This document shows, piece by piece, positions 1-7,631 of a DNA stretch of 49,486 nucleotides. Numbering within the stretch: the stretch's first letter is position 1; each line of letters starts with the position of its first letter. The stretch spans positions 1 through 49,486 of the forward strand of contig CAUESV010000014.1 of NCBI GenBank assembly GCA_959020715.1, written 5' to 3'. Below the pieces are notes generated by a model, which saw only the letters and a program-made list of their open reading frames with translations, had not been told where the DNA came from and made no database searches. The DNA is from an uncultured Collinsella sp. Its GTDB lineage: Bacteria; Actinomycetota; Coriobacteriia; Coriobacteriales; Coriobacteriaceae. A program made the translations under genes and the position numbers.

Positions 1-19
1 GCCGGGGGACTCCCCCGGC
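1..19. repeat. Perfect GC-rich palindrome at window edge
   Basis: Nine-base arms (GCCGGGGGA / TCCCCCGGC) surround a single central C. As a hairpin it would have a seven-pair stem. It could be a terminator stem, a repeat, or part of an element boundary. There is no T-run, and sequence to the left is not available. Confidence 0.5.
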
Positions 20-204
20 ACTTGGAGGTAGCTTAATGAGCCACCAATAACCTTATAGCATGTGCTGGCGGTGAGCGCAAGGGGGGCGAGCCGGTACATG
101 GCGTCGCGGCTGATGCGCAGCATCGCGCACGCCTCGTCGGCGCCGAATATCGCGTTGGTCGATGCGATGAGCCTCACCTGGCTCCTGTTAATGCTCTTGG
201 TCAT
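1..204 (-). CDS. Partial HTH (excisionase-like) DNA-binding protein
   Basis: A minus-strand reading frame starts at an ATG at 204 and stays open for 68 codons to the left edge, so the gene is cut by the window. A GAGG Shine-Dalgarno sits 6 bases before the start. The visible part contains a segment resembling the helix-turn-helix of excisionase/MerR-like proteins (GADEACAMLRISRDAMYRL, residues about 21-39). It lies downstream of, and on the same strand as, a second excisionase-like gene (283-501). Two such small binders in a row are typical of integrated or conjugative elements. The reading frame after about residue 45 looks less protein-like and runs through a perfect palindrome, so the true C-terminus may be shorter or disrupted. 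Confidence 0.45.
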   Translation of the reverse strand, partial: MTKSINRSQVRLIASTNAIFGADEACAMLRISRDAMYRLAPLALTASTCYKVIGGSLSYLQVPGESPG

Positions 205-282
205 GGTCGTCCTCGAGCTCCTCTCGTCTCGAGGCTCCCTCGCGTGCCCGGCCGCGGGCGGCTCCCGGGGCGGTCGCCGCCG

Positions 283-501
283 TCATTTCCTGCCGCTCCT
301 CGACTCGATGTAGGCGTCCACTGACGCCCTCGACACCAGGAGCTTCCTTCCGAGCCTGTACGAGTCGATCTCTCCCGACCAGATGAGGTCGTACGCCTTG
401 TTTCGGCTCGCCCTCATGTACTCCTGCATCTCGATCACCGTCATCCATTCGTCCCGATCTCGGCTTCCCTCGGGCGCGGCGCATTCGGCTGTGCGTGCCA
501 T
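283..501 (-). CDS. Excisionase-family (HTH_17-like) DNA-binding protein
   Basis: A 72-residue protein. The start is placed at 501 because GGAGGAACC directly precedes that ATG; a longer frame upstream has no such site. From about residue 16 it reads like the excisionase/MerR-type winged helix found in small element-borne proteins: a helix-turn-helix (MTVIEMQEYMRASRNKAYDL), then a GEIDSYRLGRKLLVSRASVD wing and recognition region. Family members bind DNA and either direct site-specific recombination or regulate element genes. No integrase is visible in the window. It shares strand with another partial HTH gene immediately downstream and with the HEPN-like and WYL genes upstream, supporting an integrated-element setting. 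Its actual DNA target is unknown. Confidence 0.75.
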   Translation of the reverse strand: MARTAECAAPEGSRDRDEWMTVIEMQEYMRASRNKAYDLIWSGEIDSYRLGRKLLVSRASVDAYIESRSGRK

Positions 502-1000
502 GGTTCCTCCAATCTTCCCGTGCGGCACCGCGCGAGGACACCACACGACACCGTGTGCCTTTTCGTCTGCGCGATGGTTGAACCGCCTGATGGCGCGACG
601 CACGCGGCGGGGGCGGAGAGGGGTCGAGCTGGTCGGGCCTCCACGAAACTGCCATGAGCCGCGCTTCTTAGTTCTCAGCTAAGTCTCTGGAAAGTGAAAG
701 GCGCCCATGCGGGCGCCTGCCTAGTAGCTGGAGTTGTTCGGTTGTGGTTGGAATGCTTCTCTTCCGCGGTGCTGTCGTCCGAGGTCCGGCATCTGTCGCT
801 CGCCTCTTTTGTCGTGTTTGATATTGCGTGTTCTGCGAGCGACCTTGCACAGGTTTTTCAGCCCGTTGCCCCAGGTGCACCCGGGTAAATGGTGCCCACC
901 CGCTGGGACATGGTTCGCCATGGCTAGCGTTTTGACAATGGGAGGCAGACGAGCGGCGTAGACATTGGCGCCGAATCAGAGGCGAACGATGCCGCCTATC
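502..1000. other. Non-coding gap with one hairpin
   Basis: About 500 bases with no convincing gene. A minus-strand frame at 721-921 (66 residues, basic, ends PNNSSY) is open, but no ribosome binding site precedes its ATG and it resembles no family I recognise. The clearest structure is the hairpin at 700-717. Confidence 0.5.
700..717 (-). terminator. Possible terminator hairpin
   Basis: GGCGCCC-ATGC-GGGCGCC forms a seven-pair stem with a four-base loop. Read on the minus strand it is followed by TTTCACTTT, a weak T-rich tail. It lies downstream of the HEPN-like gene (ends at 1001), so it may end that transcript. Confidence 0.35.
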
Positions 1001-2296
1001 TCAACCCCGTGTCTTTCGATGGTTTTTGCCGCCAGCAGTTATCACCCGGTAGAAAGTAAAGCCGTCTTCGTTTTGATAGGCCTGGAGTGTTGAATCGGTG
1101 CCACGAAGGGCATCTTCCAGTGCGGCGATTATCTCGCTTCCTTTCCCAGGCGAGGGTTCATTTGCCAATTCAGCCAAATAAAGACTTGCGAGGTTTGCAT
1201 AGTCCTGTGGCGTCATGATGCTTGAATTGGATTCAGGGGTCGCTCTTTTTGTGGGGGAAGCCTCGTAAAGCGCGGCCGCTTTTGCATAATTCTTCGGTAT
1301 CCATCTGCCGAATAGATACTCCCTTGCAAGGCGCAGTTTCATCGAGGGAGATTCCAATTCGGAAAGAATGGCATTGCCCCTATCGGCTGAGGCGTTCGAA
1401 ATCAAGCCACGCAAATGTATTCCGGCATACTGGATTCGTTGATACCACATGAGGTCATCTACGCCCCGTTTTTCAAAATAGTAGGCTGCCTTTTCGTAGT
1501 CGACGGGAGTGATTTCATCACCTGAATAATACGTATCCGCGAGGTTCGATGCTGCGAGCGTAAATCCTTCGGCCGCTAATGCCTCATTGAAGCTGTGCCA
1601 AAGGTGGAAGGACGCGCGAGAGTCATTAGGGAGTTTGCAGATCCATTTCGGAAATGCGGCACCGTAGGCATTCAGGGGGTCGCGAGATGTTGCTATGTCA
1701 TGCGCTTCGGTTTCCGCTTGCCGTTTTAGCTCCGCTATTTGTCCATAGCGCGCATCGTATTCCTCTCTGTTCCTTTTCCGCGTTTCTTGGATCGTCTTGA
1801 TGGACTCTTCGAAATACTCCTTGTAATGGTCTTCCTGCAGCGAGCCATTTGCGCTCTTCGCAAAAAGCTCTATGCGGTCCAGGGCCTCGCATGACCACGG
1901 TTTGACGTACTCCATGGGTTCGTTCGTCGATTCGTGCGAATCGTAGTTTTTGTCATCCACGATTTTTACGAAGAGCTCGTATTGCTCTTTAGAGAGCCAT
2001 ATGCCCAAGGGGTGAATGTGCAGGACGATCGTTCGCAGCGCGGTTAGGTCCCAGCTGCCCATGTCCATTTTCTCGAGACCAACGCGGTCAAGTGGCGCGG
2101 TTACCGCGTCATAGCTAGGCTTAAAGCGAGGGTTCTCGTCGCCCCTGCGGCGCGCCTCGTCGCAAATGGACTCAACCTGCCTTGTCCAGCTTTCACTATC
2201 CGGGCACCTTTCTTTGACCCATAGCTTTAAATACTCTTGGATTATTCTTGTCGCGGTCTTTTTTACGTTGTAGATAATCTGGCTGCTGTCGTTCAT
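1001..2296 (-). CDS. HEPN-like / Sel1-like repeat protein of unknown function
   Basis: A 431-residue soluble protein starting at an ATG with GGAG five bases upstream. Residues about 82-121 resemble the Swt1-type HEPN domain: a WDLTALRTIVLHIHP helix, then a helix ending in K116-N117-x3-H121. This looks like the HEPN RN-x3-H ribonuclease motif with Lys in place of Arg. Residues about 158-200 are charged and probably coiled coil. Two Sel1/TPR-like units follow (about 251-277, YYSGDEITPVDYEKAAYYFE; about 322-346, FGRWIPKNYAKAAALYE). It sits 91 bases downstream of a WYL regulator on the same strand, and so may be under its control. HEPN plus WYL is a frequent pairing in phage-defence operons, but the domain call is from motif reading only. 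An inactive scaffold or a general Sel1 adaptor are alternatives. Confidence 0.55.
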   Translation of the reverse strand: MNDSSQIIYNVKKTATRIIQEYLKLWVKERCPDSESWTRQVESICDEARRRGDENPRFKPSYDAVTAPLDRVGLEKMDMGSWDLTALRTIVLHIHPLGIWLSKEQYELFVKIVDDKNYDSHESTNEPMEYVKPWSCEALDRIELFAKSANGSLQEDHYKEYFEESIKTIQETRKRNREEYDARYGQIAELKRQAETEAHDIATSRDPLNAYGAAFPKWICKLPNDSRASFHLWHSFNEALAAEGFTLAASNLADTYYSGDEITPVDYEKAAYYFEKRGVDDLMWYQRIQYAGIHLRGLISNASADRGNAILSELESPSMKLRLAREYLFGRWIPKNYAKAAALYEASPTKRATPESNSSIMTPQDYANLASLYLAELANEPSPGKGSEIIAALEDALRGTDSTLQAYQNEDGFTFYRVITAGGKNHRKTRG

Positions 2297-2387
2297 CTCT
2301 GCTCCGTCCCGCAGGTCAAAGCCTTATAAAGGGTGTCTTTGCTCTCCGAATCGAGTCGATTGGGGTTGTTTTCTCGTTGGCGGCTTT

Positions 2388-3536
2388 TCAGGCCAATTGC
2401 AAAATAGCAGCTTCTAGTGCGGCTTTATAGCCCTCTGCGGCCGCTTCGTAATCTCGCATATAGGATCCGAAGTCGGAGGCGGCGGCATTCGGAAAGCTCC
2501 CGACCCATCGTTTTCCCTTCGGCTTCGCCAGCTTCACCGCACCGCCCATCCCGAATAGCCACCTGAAAAAAGTGGGTGACAGCATCACGTTGACGCAGGC
2601 GTAGCCGACGACGTTATCTCCGCTGTCCTCGTCGATATGGCAGAACTTGAGGTCGTGGCCGAACCTTTCGTAAACGTACTTGGCATGACTGCCGGAGACT
2701 TTGAGGAACAGCGTTCTGGCGGTGTCCGAGCCGAACATGTCGATCCGCTGGCGCGTGTCCGCGACCACCCGCGTCCTCAGCGCCTCGACCTTTTCATAGT
2801 CCGACAGCGGCTTTCCGGTGACAACCGGGTCTACGATATCGTCTAGTCGGTGGAAGTAGGGGCTTGAGGAACCGCTTTCGTCGACATGCATGATCTCAAG
2901 GTAGTATCTGCCGAAGCTGAACACGATCGCCACCGGGTCCTCCTCGTACGGCCCGATTTTTACGGTCGATCCGTTCATCAGGTGAACCTGCTTCTTGAAG
3001 GCCATCCTTTCGTTCGTCCGAATCGCTCGAGATGCGGCATGGAGGACGCTGAAAACCCCGTCAGTGTCCTTGCCGGCCTTGCGGTCGACGAACACGGTCT
3101 CCACGCTTTCGTCGACGTCGTAGTCGGAAGAGAATGCAAGCACCTTCGAGGAGATTTCGTCTTTCTGCCCCTCGCCGATGAAGGAGCTCGTCCCCAGCAC
3201 GTCCGAGATGAGAATCGCCTCCTCGGACGACAAGGGCTTGTTCACGGTCCTGAACCCGACGTTCTCGCCGCGGCCTGGTATCGCTACGCGGATCCCCATT
3301 GGCATGCTTTCGCTTATCTGGTGCAGGTCCTTGAGGATGGCGTTCTCCGACGTCGGCTTTTCGGAGCAGATGCCTATGACGCGCGCGATTTCCGATGCGG
3401 ATATGCCCGTTCTTTCGTCAGTGAATCGAACGAGAAGGTCGAGGACGGACAGAATCCTGCTTCTCGATGTGCCGCTCGCTGCGAATCCGGATTCCTTTAA
3501 CTCGGAGATCTCCTCCTCGGTGAATGTCCTAGACAT
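2388..3536 (-). CDS. WYL-domain transcriptional regulator
   Basis: A 382-residue protein. The start at 3536 follows GGAGG at good spacing; an in-frame ATG 33 bases further up (3569) lacks one. An N-terminal winged helix (about 24-75, SRILSVLDLLVRFTD then ISASEIARVIGI) is followed by a WYL ligand-binding domain (about 160-240, with YEEDPVAIVFSFGRYYLEIM and HRLDDI). A C-terminal WCX-like extension (about 270-380) completes it. WYL regulators such as BrxR and CapW are repressors that sense nucleic acid or nucleotide ligands and often govern phage-defence genes; that is family knowledge. The next gene on the strand is the HEPN-like protein, and a small membrane protein diverges from its promoter. 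An inverted repeat at 3561-3584 is a plausible autoregulatory operator. Confidence 0.8.
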   Translation of the reverse strand: MSRTFTEEEISELKESGFAASGTSRSRILSVLDLLVRFTDERTGISASEIARVIGICSEKPTSENAILKDLHQISESMPMGIRVAIPGRGENVGFRTVNKPLSSEEAILISDVLGTSSFIGEGQKDEISSKVLAFSSDYDVDESVETVFVDRKAGKDTDGVFSVLHAASRAIRTNERMAFKKQVHLMNGSTVKIGPYEEDPVAIVFSFGRYYLEIMHVDESGSSSPYFHRLDDIVDPVVTGKPLSDYEKVEALRTRVVADTRQRIDMFGSDTARTLFLKVSGSHAKYVYERFGHDLKFCHIDEDSGDNVVGYACVNVMLSPTFFRWLFGMGGAVKLAKPKGKRWVGSFPNAAASDFGSYMRDYEAAAEGYKAALEAAILQLA

Positions 3537-3560
3537 GGCAGGCCCTCCATAAACAGCACT

Positions 3561-3584
3561 ATTACCCATGAAATTGTAGGTAAT
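3561..3584. promoter_or_regulatory. Candidate operator between WYL gene and divergent gene
   Basis: ATTACC, 12 bases, GGTAAT: perfect six-base arms, 25-48 bases upstream of the WYL start. The position fits an operator in the shared regulatory region of the WYL gene (minus) and the small membrane protein (plus). That the WYL protein binds here is inference. Confidence 0.35.
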
Positions 3585-3666
3585 CCTAGCCTGTCAGAGG
3601 AGACGAAATTCCGATGGCGGTTGAAAATAAGGGCCGAAGCAATGGAAAAGAGTGAAGGAGGCAACC

Positions 3667-3891
3667 ATGAACAATGCTAGACAGGCGGTAGGCATCCCGA
3701 CGATTTCGCCAATCGAAGCCGTAGCGGAGATGGCGTGCGATGACGGAAAGAAGATCCTCGGCTTTTCGCCGGAACAGCTGATTGCCGCTTGCGGCCTGGT
3801 TTTGATGGGCGTCGCGATTTTAGCCGTGTCGAATTACAGCCTCGCCATCGCCAAGGGGGATTTCAGGCTAGACCTGCGCCCTGCGTGCTAG
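3667..3891 (+). CDS. Small single-pass membrane protein, unknown
   Basis: 74 residues, with AAGGAGG five bases before the ATG at 3667. Residues 1-37 are polar and 38-60 form one hydrophobic helix (LIAACGLVLMGVAILAVSNY), followed by a short basic tail ending in RPAC. I do not recognise the family. It is divergent from the WYL regulator with 130 bases between them, and the next plus-strand gene also carries a membrane helix, so the two may form one small transcription unit. Short membrane proteins next to WYL regulators could be effectors or phage-derived; nothing in the sequence decides this. Confidence 0.6.
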   Translation: MNNARQAVGIPTISPIEAVAEMACDDGKKILGFSPEQLIAACGLVLMGVAILAVSNYSLAIAKGDFRLDLRPAC

Positions 3892-3990
3892 GCGATACGC
3901 CCACGCGAAAACAACAGCCGCTGTTATGGGGTGCAGCGCCGGCGACGCGCGCCAAAGAATCAACGCTCGATTTGAATGATAGGGGACCGT

Positions 3991-4581
3991 ATGGAACGCA
4001 GCGATTTTCCCGAAGTTGGCACCAGGTTGACGCACGGGGAGGCGATCCCCGCATACAACCGCTTCGAGTGATCGATGCTTGAGAAGGTGTACGGGACCGG
4101 GCTTCTGCCCGCGGTGGGGCTGTGCGACCTGCTCTGGCAGCTTGAACTGCTCGCACGGAAGTTCGGAATAGAAAGCAAGGGGACTTTCTCGAGGCTCAAG
4201 AGAGAGATCCGGTTGTTCTCGAGCAAGAGGACCGCTCTGGCGAACGGAGTGAACGGCGAGAGGTTTTACCTGCTACAGGACGAATCGGCGCTCAAACAGC
4301 ATGACGAGACGCACCTCTTCAAGGTCGGGATCGACGGGGACAGGCTTGCTCGGGGCCTAGACGAAGCCCTCGATCTGCTTTCGGAAGAGTCCGCCAAGAC
4401 TGACGAGTATGGCGACACGTATTCGCCCGGTTGTCTGGAGCGGGATTCCGACAAGCTGGGTAAAGACCCTTTCATGAAGTGGGCCGGAATCGGGTTTTGC
4501 GTGATGGTGGTTTGTTTCGGAATCTTGATGTTGCTTCATTCGGTGTTTCAGATCGGCTTCTGCTCCAAGTGGTTTATCTGA
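3991..4581 (+). pseudogene. Membrane-anchored protein gene split by an in-frame TGA
   Basis: A frame begins at an ATG at 3991 behind AGGGGA, runs 26 codons to a TGA at 4069-4071, and continues in the same frame from an ATG at 4075 for 168 codons to 4581. The second ATG has no ribosome binding site; the first does. The simplest reading is one gene of about 195 codons broken by a nonsense mutation. Otherwise 4075-4581 is a separate, poorly initiated gene. The protein is hydrophilic with a basic middle (about residues 36-52 of the second part) and a single hydrophobic helix near its C-terminus (about 134-162), so it would be tail-anchored. I recognise no family. It follows the 74-residue membrane protein on the same strand and precedes the IS21 element. 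Confidence 0.5.
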
Positions 4582-4632
4582 TGTGAGAACCGTTAAACGA
4601 GCAGGCTTTCATTCAATTCGTTAACTCATGGG

Positions 4633-4645
4633 CAAGCCGCCCGAG
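4633..4645 (+). repeat. 13-bp direct repeat, left copy
   Basis: CAAGCCGCCCGAG, repeated exactly at 7170-7182. The left copy directly abuts the target duplication of the IS21 element. Without the IS the two copies would be about 70 bases apart, so they belong to the pre-existing locus and not to the IS. Confidence 0.6.
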
Positions 4646-4735
4646 AGTACTGTATTTCGTCAAGAGGATTTGAGCAAAAAGAGCATCGGAAATTGAGCAG
4701 CCTGAGCATCGGAAGCGCGCACGCTTTTTGAGCGG

Positions 4736-5479
4736 CTAGCCCTCCTGCATGAGGGCATGGCGGACGCGGTAGGACTCGCCGCGGAACTGGACCAGCCTCC
4801 CGTGGTGGACGATGCGGTCGATCACGGCGGCGGCCATCTGGTCGTCCCCGAACACCGACCCCCACCTGCTGAACTCCAGATTCGTGGTGATTACCACCGA
4901 CTGCCTCTCGTATGCGTCGGCGAAGACCTGGAAGAGCAGCCTCGCCCCGTCCGCGTCGAGCGGGAGAAACCCGAGCTCGTCGATGACGAGCAGGCGGGCC
5001 TTGCCGATGAGCGCGGCCTCCCGGTCGAGCCTCCCGTCGTCGCGGGCGCGCCTCAGGCGCATCACGAGCGAGGACGCCGTGAAGAAGCGCGCCTCGAGCC
5101 TCCTCTCGCACGCCAGCGCGCAGAGGGCCGACGCCATGTGCGTCTTGCCGGTGCCGACGTCGCCCATGAGCACGAGGTCCTCCCTGCGCTCGACGAAGTC
5201 GAGCGCGAGCAGCGACTCGCGCCCCATGCCCTCCGGCCACGACACGGCCGACCAGTCGTAGCCGTCGAAGGTCTTGGGCGCCGGCAGCGCGCAGCGCCTG
5301 AGCAGCGTCGCGCGCTTCGAGGCCTCGCGGCTGGACCTCTCCGCCTCGAGGTAGCCCGCCAGGTACTCCACCTGTTTCGGGGTGCCGAGCCTCGACCACT
5401 CCTCCAGGACGGCGGTGGTGAGCGAGCACGACCGCCCGGCCTCCACGACCCTGCGGGCCAGCTCCTCGCTAGCTGCCAT
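4736..5479 (-). CDS. istB: IS21 transposition helper ATPase IstB
   Basis: 247 residues, the normal IstB length. It has an AAA+ ATPase core with Walker A GDVGTGKTH (residues 106-114), Walker B LLVIDE (163-168) and a sensor-1 stretch VVITTNLEFSRW. IstB is a DnaC/DnaA-like clamp that assembles on target DNA and activates the IstA transposase. The start overlaps the istA stop by 11 bases, the usual IS21 arrangement that couples their translation. The frame is intact, so IstB could be made even though istA is broken. Confidence 0.95.
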   Translation of the reverse strand: MAASEELARRVVEAGRSCSLTTAVLEEWSRLGTPKQVEYLAGYLEAERSSREASKRATLLRRCALPAPKTFDGYDWSAVSWPEGMGRESLLALDFVERREDLVLMGDVGTGKTHMASALCALACERRLEARFFTASSLVMRLRRARDDGRLDREAALIGKARLLVIDELGFLPLDADGARLLFQVFADAYERQSVVITTNLEFSRWGSVFGDDQMAAAVIDRIVHHGRLVQFRGESYRVRHALMQEG

Positions 5480-6942
5480 CGGCGACCGCCCCCTTCAGGA
5501 ACCCGTCGTAGACCGACAGGTCGGGCCCGCCGGCCCCGCCGCCGCCACCCGCGATGCGCCTCGCCAGCACGTCGACCGTGGCGTCGTCGGGGACGCGGCC
5601 GCCCTCGACGACCCTGAGCGCCGCCTCGCAGGCCGCCTCGAAACCCGAGGACTCGCTCGCCCGGCCGATCGACCTGAGCGTGCGCCTCCTGCCGGCGGAG
5701 TCCATCCGGTCGATCCCCTCGACGAGCCCCGGCGGCATGTCGCGCCTGATCGTCGACTCCCCGAAGGCCCTCGGCCTGGCGATGATGGCGGGCACGAGCG
5801 AGAGGGGGTTCCGGACCGCGGGGCCCCCCGAAGGCCCTGGGGAGGACGGCGACCCGGCGGCCGCGGTCGGCGAGGATCTCCACCGTCGACGCGCGCATGC
5901 CGACGAGCAGGCTCCGCCCGTGCCAGGCGGGCCCGGCGACGTACTCGCGCCCGTCGGCCTCGACGTAGCCGCGCTTGTCGGCGCGGGCGGTGACCCACCT
6001 CACCGCGTCGAACTCCACGCCGGGAAGGGCGCGCATGGCGGCGAGGTCCTCCCGGTAGGCCTCCCCGTGCGGCCTGCTGTCGCGGCAGCGCGCCGCCGCG
6101 TTGACCCTCGCGCACCCCTCGGCGAGGAACGCGTTGAGCTCGGGGAGCGTGCCGAACGCCGGCACGGGGACGAGGAGGTTGCGCCGGAGGAACCCCACGG
6201 CGTTCTCGACGGAGCCCTTCTCGTTTCCCGAATAGGGGTTGCAGTACCGGCTCTCGAAGCGGTAGTGGGCCCTGAACTGCGAGAACAGCCTCGATTCCGT
6301 GACCTCGCCGCGCACCATCCTGCCCGCCTCGGTGGCGTTGTCGAGCACCATCGCCGCCGGGGCGCGGCCCCAGCGGCGGAAGATCTCGAGCAGCCCGGCG
6401 CACAGGCACTCCGACCTCTGCGACATGAGGGCGACGCACTGCCGGTCGTTCGAGTGCGGAAGCGTCGCGACCAGCAGCTTGAGGTCGAGGGCCCTCCCTC
6501 CGACCGCGGCGCGGAAGTTCCCGAAATCGACCTGGCAGGTGCCGGGCGCCCACTCGAGCTCGAGGTACCCCTCTCCGCCCGCGGCCGCCCGGGCAAGCCT
6601 GAGCTCGCGGACGAACCTCTGCACGGTGGAGTACGAGCCGCCGTAGCCGCGCTCGGCGACGAGCCTGTAGTAGATCCGCCTGGCGGTGTGGCGCTGCTTC
6701 CTCGGGGCCCCGAGGTCGGCCTCGAGAACGCCCGCGATCCATTCCTCGTTGCCCTCGAGCGCGGGCCTGCCCCTCCTCCGGGGCATCGGCGCGACGGGCG
6801 ACATGTCCTCCATGTCGGCGTACTTCGCCACGGTGTTCCGGCTCACGTGGAGCACTCTGGCGATTTCGGACCTCGAGCGCCCGGCGGCATCCATCGACCG
6901 TATATCATTCACTGTGTCCAGGGGCACGGTCATCTCCTCCAT
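5469..6942 (-). pseudogene. istA: IS21 transposase IstA, frameshifted
   Basis: From the ATG at 6942 (another at 6933) the protein has an N-terminal helix-turn-helix (about residues 15-40, RSRSEIARVLHVSRNTVAKY) and a DDE integrase core with D139 (CQVDFGNF), D201 (MVLDNATEAG) and E246 (EKGSVENAVGF). After AVLPRAFGG the frame is lost at a run of six Gs (minus strand; plus 5824-5829) next to CCCC. The rest of IstA continues in another frame to 5469. Removing one G restores a protein of about 490 residues, the family length. The shift is +1, which is not the common -1 programmed type, so a one-base insertion or a homopolymer sequencing error is likelier. The catalytic triad lies before the break. 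Confidence 0.85.
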
Positions 6943-7169
6943 CCTTCCCGGGCGGGCTCGCCAAAGTAACCGCCCGGGGAAACCATACGGCGAGGGCCGC
7001 GCCCCCGGTCCCCGGGGCGCGGCCCTCTTGCTTAAACTGCTCAATTTTTCGTGCTCACGGTGCTTATTTCCCAGTGACCACTCGGACCACTTCTTAGTGA
7101 ACATCAACAAGTACTCACCTTTCCCGCCGATGGCGAAAACCTGCGACCTTGGGTTTTGCGAATGTCGCA

Positions 7170-7182
7170 CAAGCCGCCCGAG
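7170..7182 (+). repeat. 13-bp direct repeat, right copy
   Basis: CAAGCCGCCCGAG, identical to 4633-4645. Part of it (AAGCCGCC) is also inverted at 7206-7213, giving a possible stem at this copy. Confidence 0.6.
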
Positions 7183-7468
7183 TTAATTCACTTACGATTG
7201 CAACTGGCGGCTTGCAGACTAGAGGGCGGCTGAGTTTCAAAACGGGCGTTTTCGGCGCTATCGAGCCTCCAAGGGCGGCCCGCCGCGCGCTTTGGGACAA
7301 AAACAAAAACTCAACGCCCTGAGTTTGAAAAAAGTTTTTGAAGTTGTCCCAGCTTTTGTCACCGAGGCCGACGAAGCACGACATGGCGTTACCTGGCGGC
7401 ACTCGATTCGAGACGGAACCGAAAACTGGGTGCAACTGGAATGACGGGACGGCAGAACTGAAGCCATC

Positions 7469-7480
7469 GAGTGGGAGTAG
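7469..7480 (+). repeat. 12-bp direct repeat, left of methyltransferase cluster
   Basis: GAGTGGGAGTAG, found again in the same orientation at 9929-9940. The two copies bracket the methyltransferase genes and their control region. Similarity does not extend beyond the 12 bases. Confidence 0.4.
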
Positions 7481-7514
7481 AACAGACGTTCGATAAAATA
7501 ATTTAGTATCAGAT

Positions 7515-7548
7515 AGCGGGCACGGTTTCAATCGAATCCGTGCCCGCT
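7515..7548 (-). terminator. Strong hairpin downstream of methyltransferase genes
   Basis: AGCGGGCACGG (7515-7525) and CCGTGCCCGCT (7538-7548) pair perfectly over 11 bases with a 12-base loop. It lies about 80 bases after the stop of the minus-strand methyltransferase, so it may end that transcript. There is no immediate T-run on either side, so its efficiency is uncertain. Confidence 0.5.
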
Positions 7549-7631
7549 GCTGTATGTGTGTCCTTGCACGCCCAATATGCGCCGTAGAAGCCGTCTTCAA
7601 CGTCAAAGTGAACGCGCTTCATTTTTGTCTC

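Larger units (their letters stand above)
4651..7109. mobile_element. IS21-family insertion sequence
   Basis: A 2,459-bp element starting with TG (4651) and ending with CA (7108-7109), flanked by a direct 5-bp target duplication AGTAC (4646-4650 and 7110-7114). Both ends carry subterminal repeats of GAGCA/AAGCA type: left about 4671-4706, right about 7028-7065 inverted, sharing TTGAGCAG. IS21 elements have such repeated transposase-binding sites, istA overlapping istB, and 4-8-bp duplications, all of which match. The genes read on the minus strand. istA carries a frameshift, so the copy is probably not self-mobile. Its intact duplication suggests recent insertion. Confidence 0.9.
7115..7631. 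other. Non-coding stretch right of the IS
   Basis: About 500 bases without a gene that has a start and ribosome binding site. A plus-strand frame with no start codon ends in a stop at about 7440, and a minus-strand frame (7115-7606) lacks a ribosome site; both look like passenger frames in repeated intergenic DNA. The stretch holds the right copy of the 13-bp repeat (7170-7182), an inverted AAGCCGCC/GGCGGCTT pair (7171-7178 / 7206-7213), the word GAGTGGGAGTAG (7469-7480) and a strong hairpin (7515-7548). Confidence 0.5.

Noticed and set aside
721..921. 66-residue minus-strand protein
   Set aside because: No ribosome site before the ATG and no family resemblance; lies in a repeat-bearing gap.
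5469..6942. Programmed -1 frameshift in istA
   Set aside because: The slip needed is +1 (one extra G), and a -1 shift does not restore the downstream frame. A base insertion or sequencing error is simpler.
5554..6969. 471-residue plus-strand frame across istA
   Set aside because: Antisense shadow of a very GC-rich gene; the minus-strand frame has the transposase motifs.
7115..7606. 163-residue minus-strand protein right of the IS
   Set aside because: No ribosome site; overlaps a hairpin and repeated words, and the opposite strand also stays open without a start. Treated as repeat-derived.
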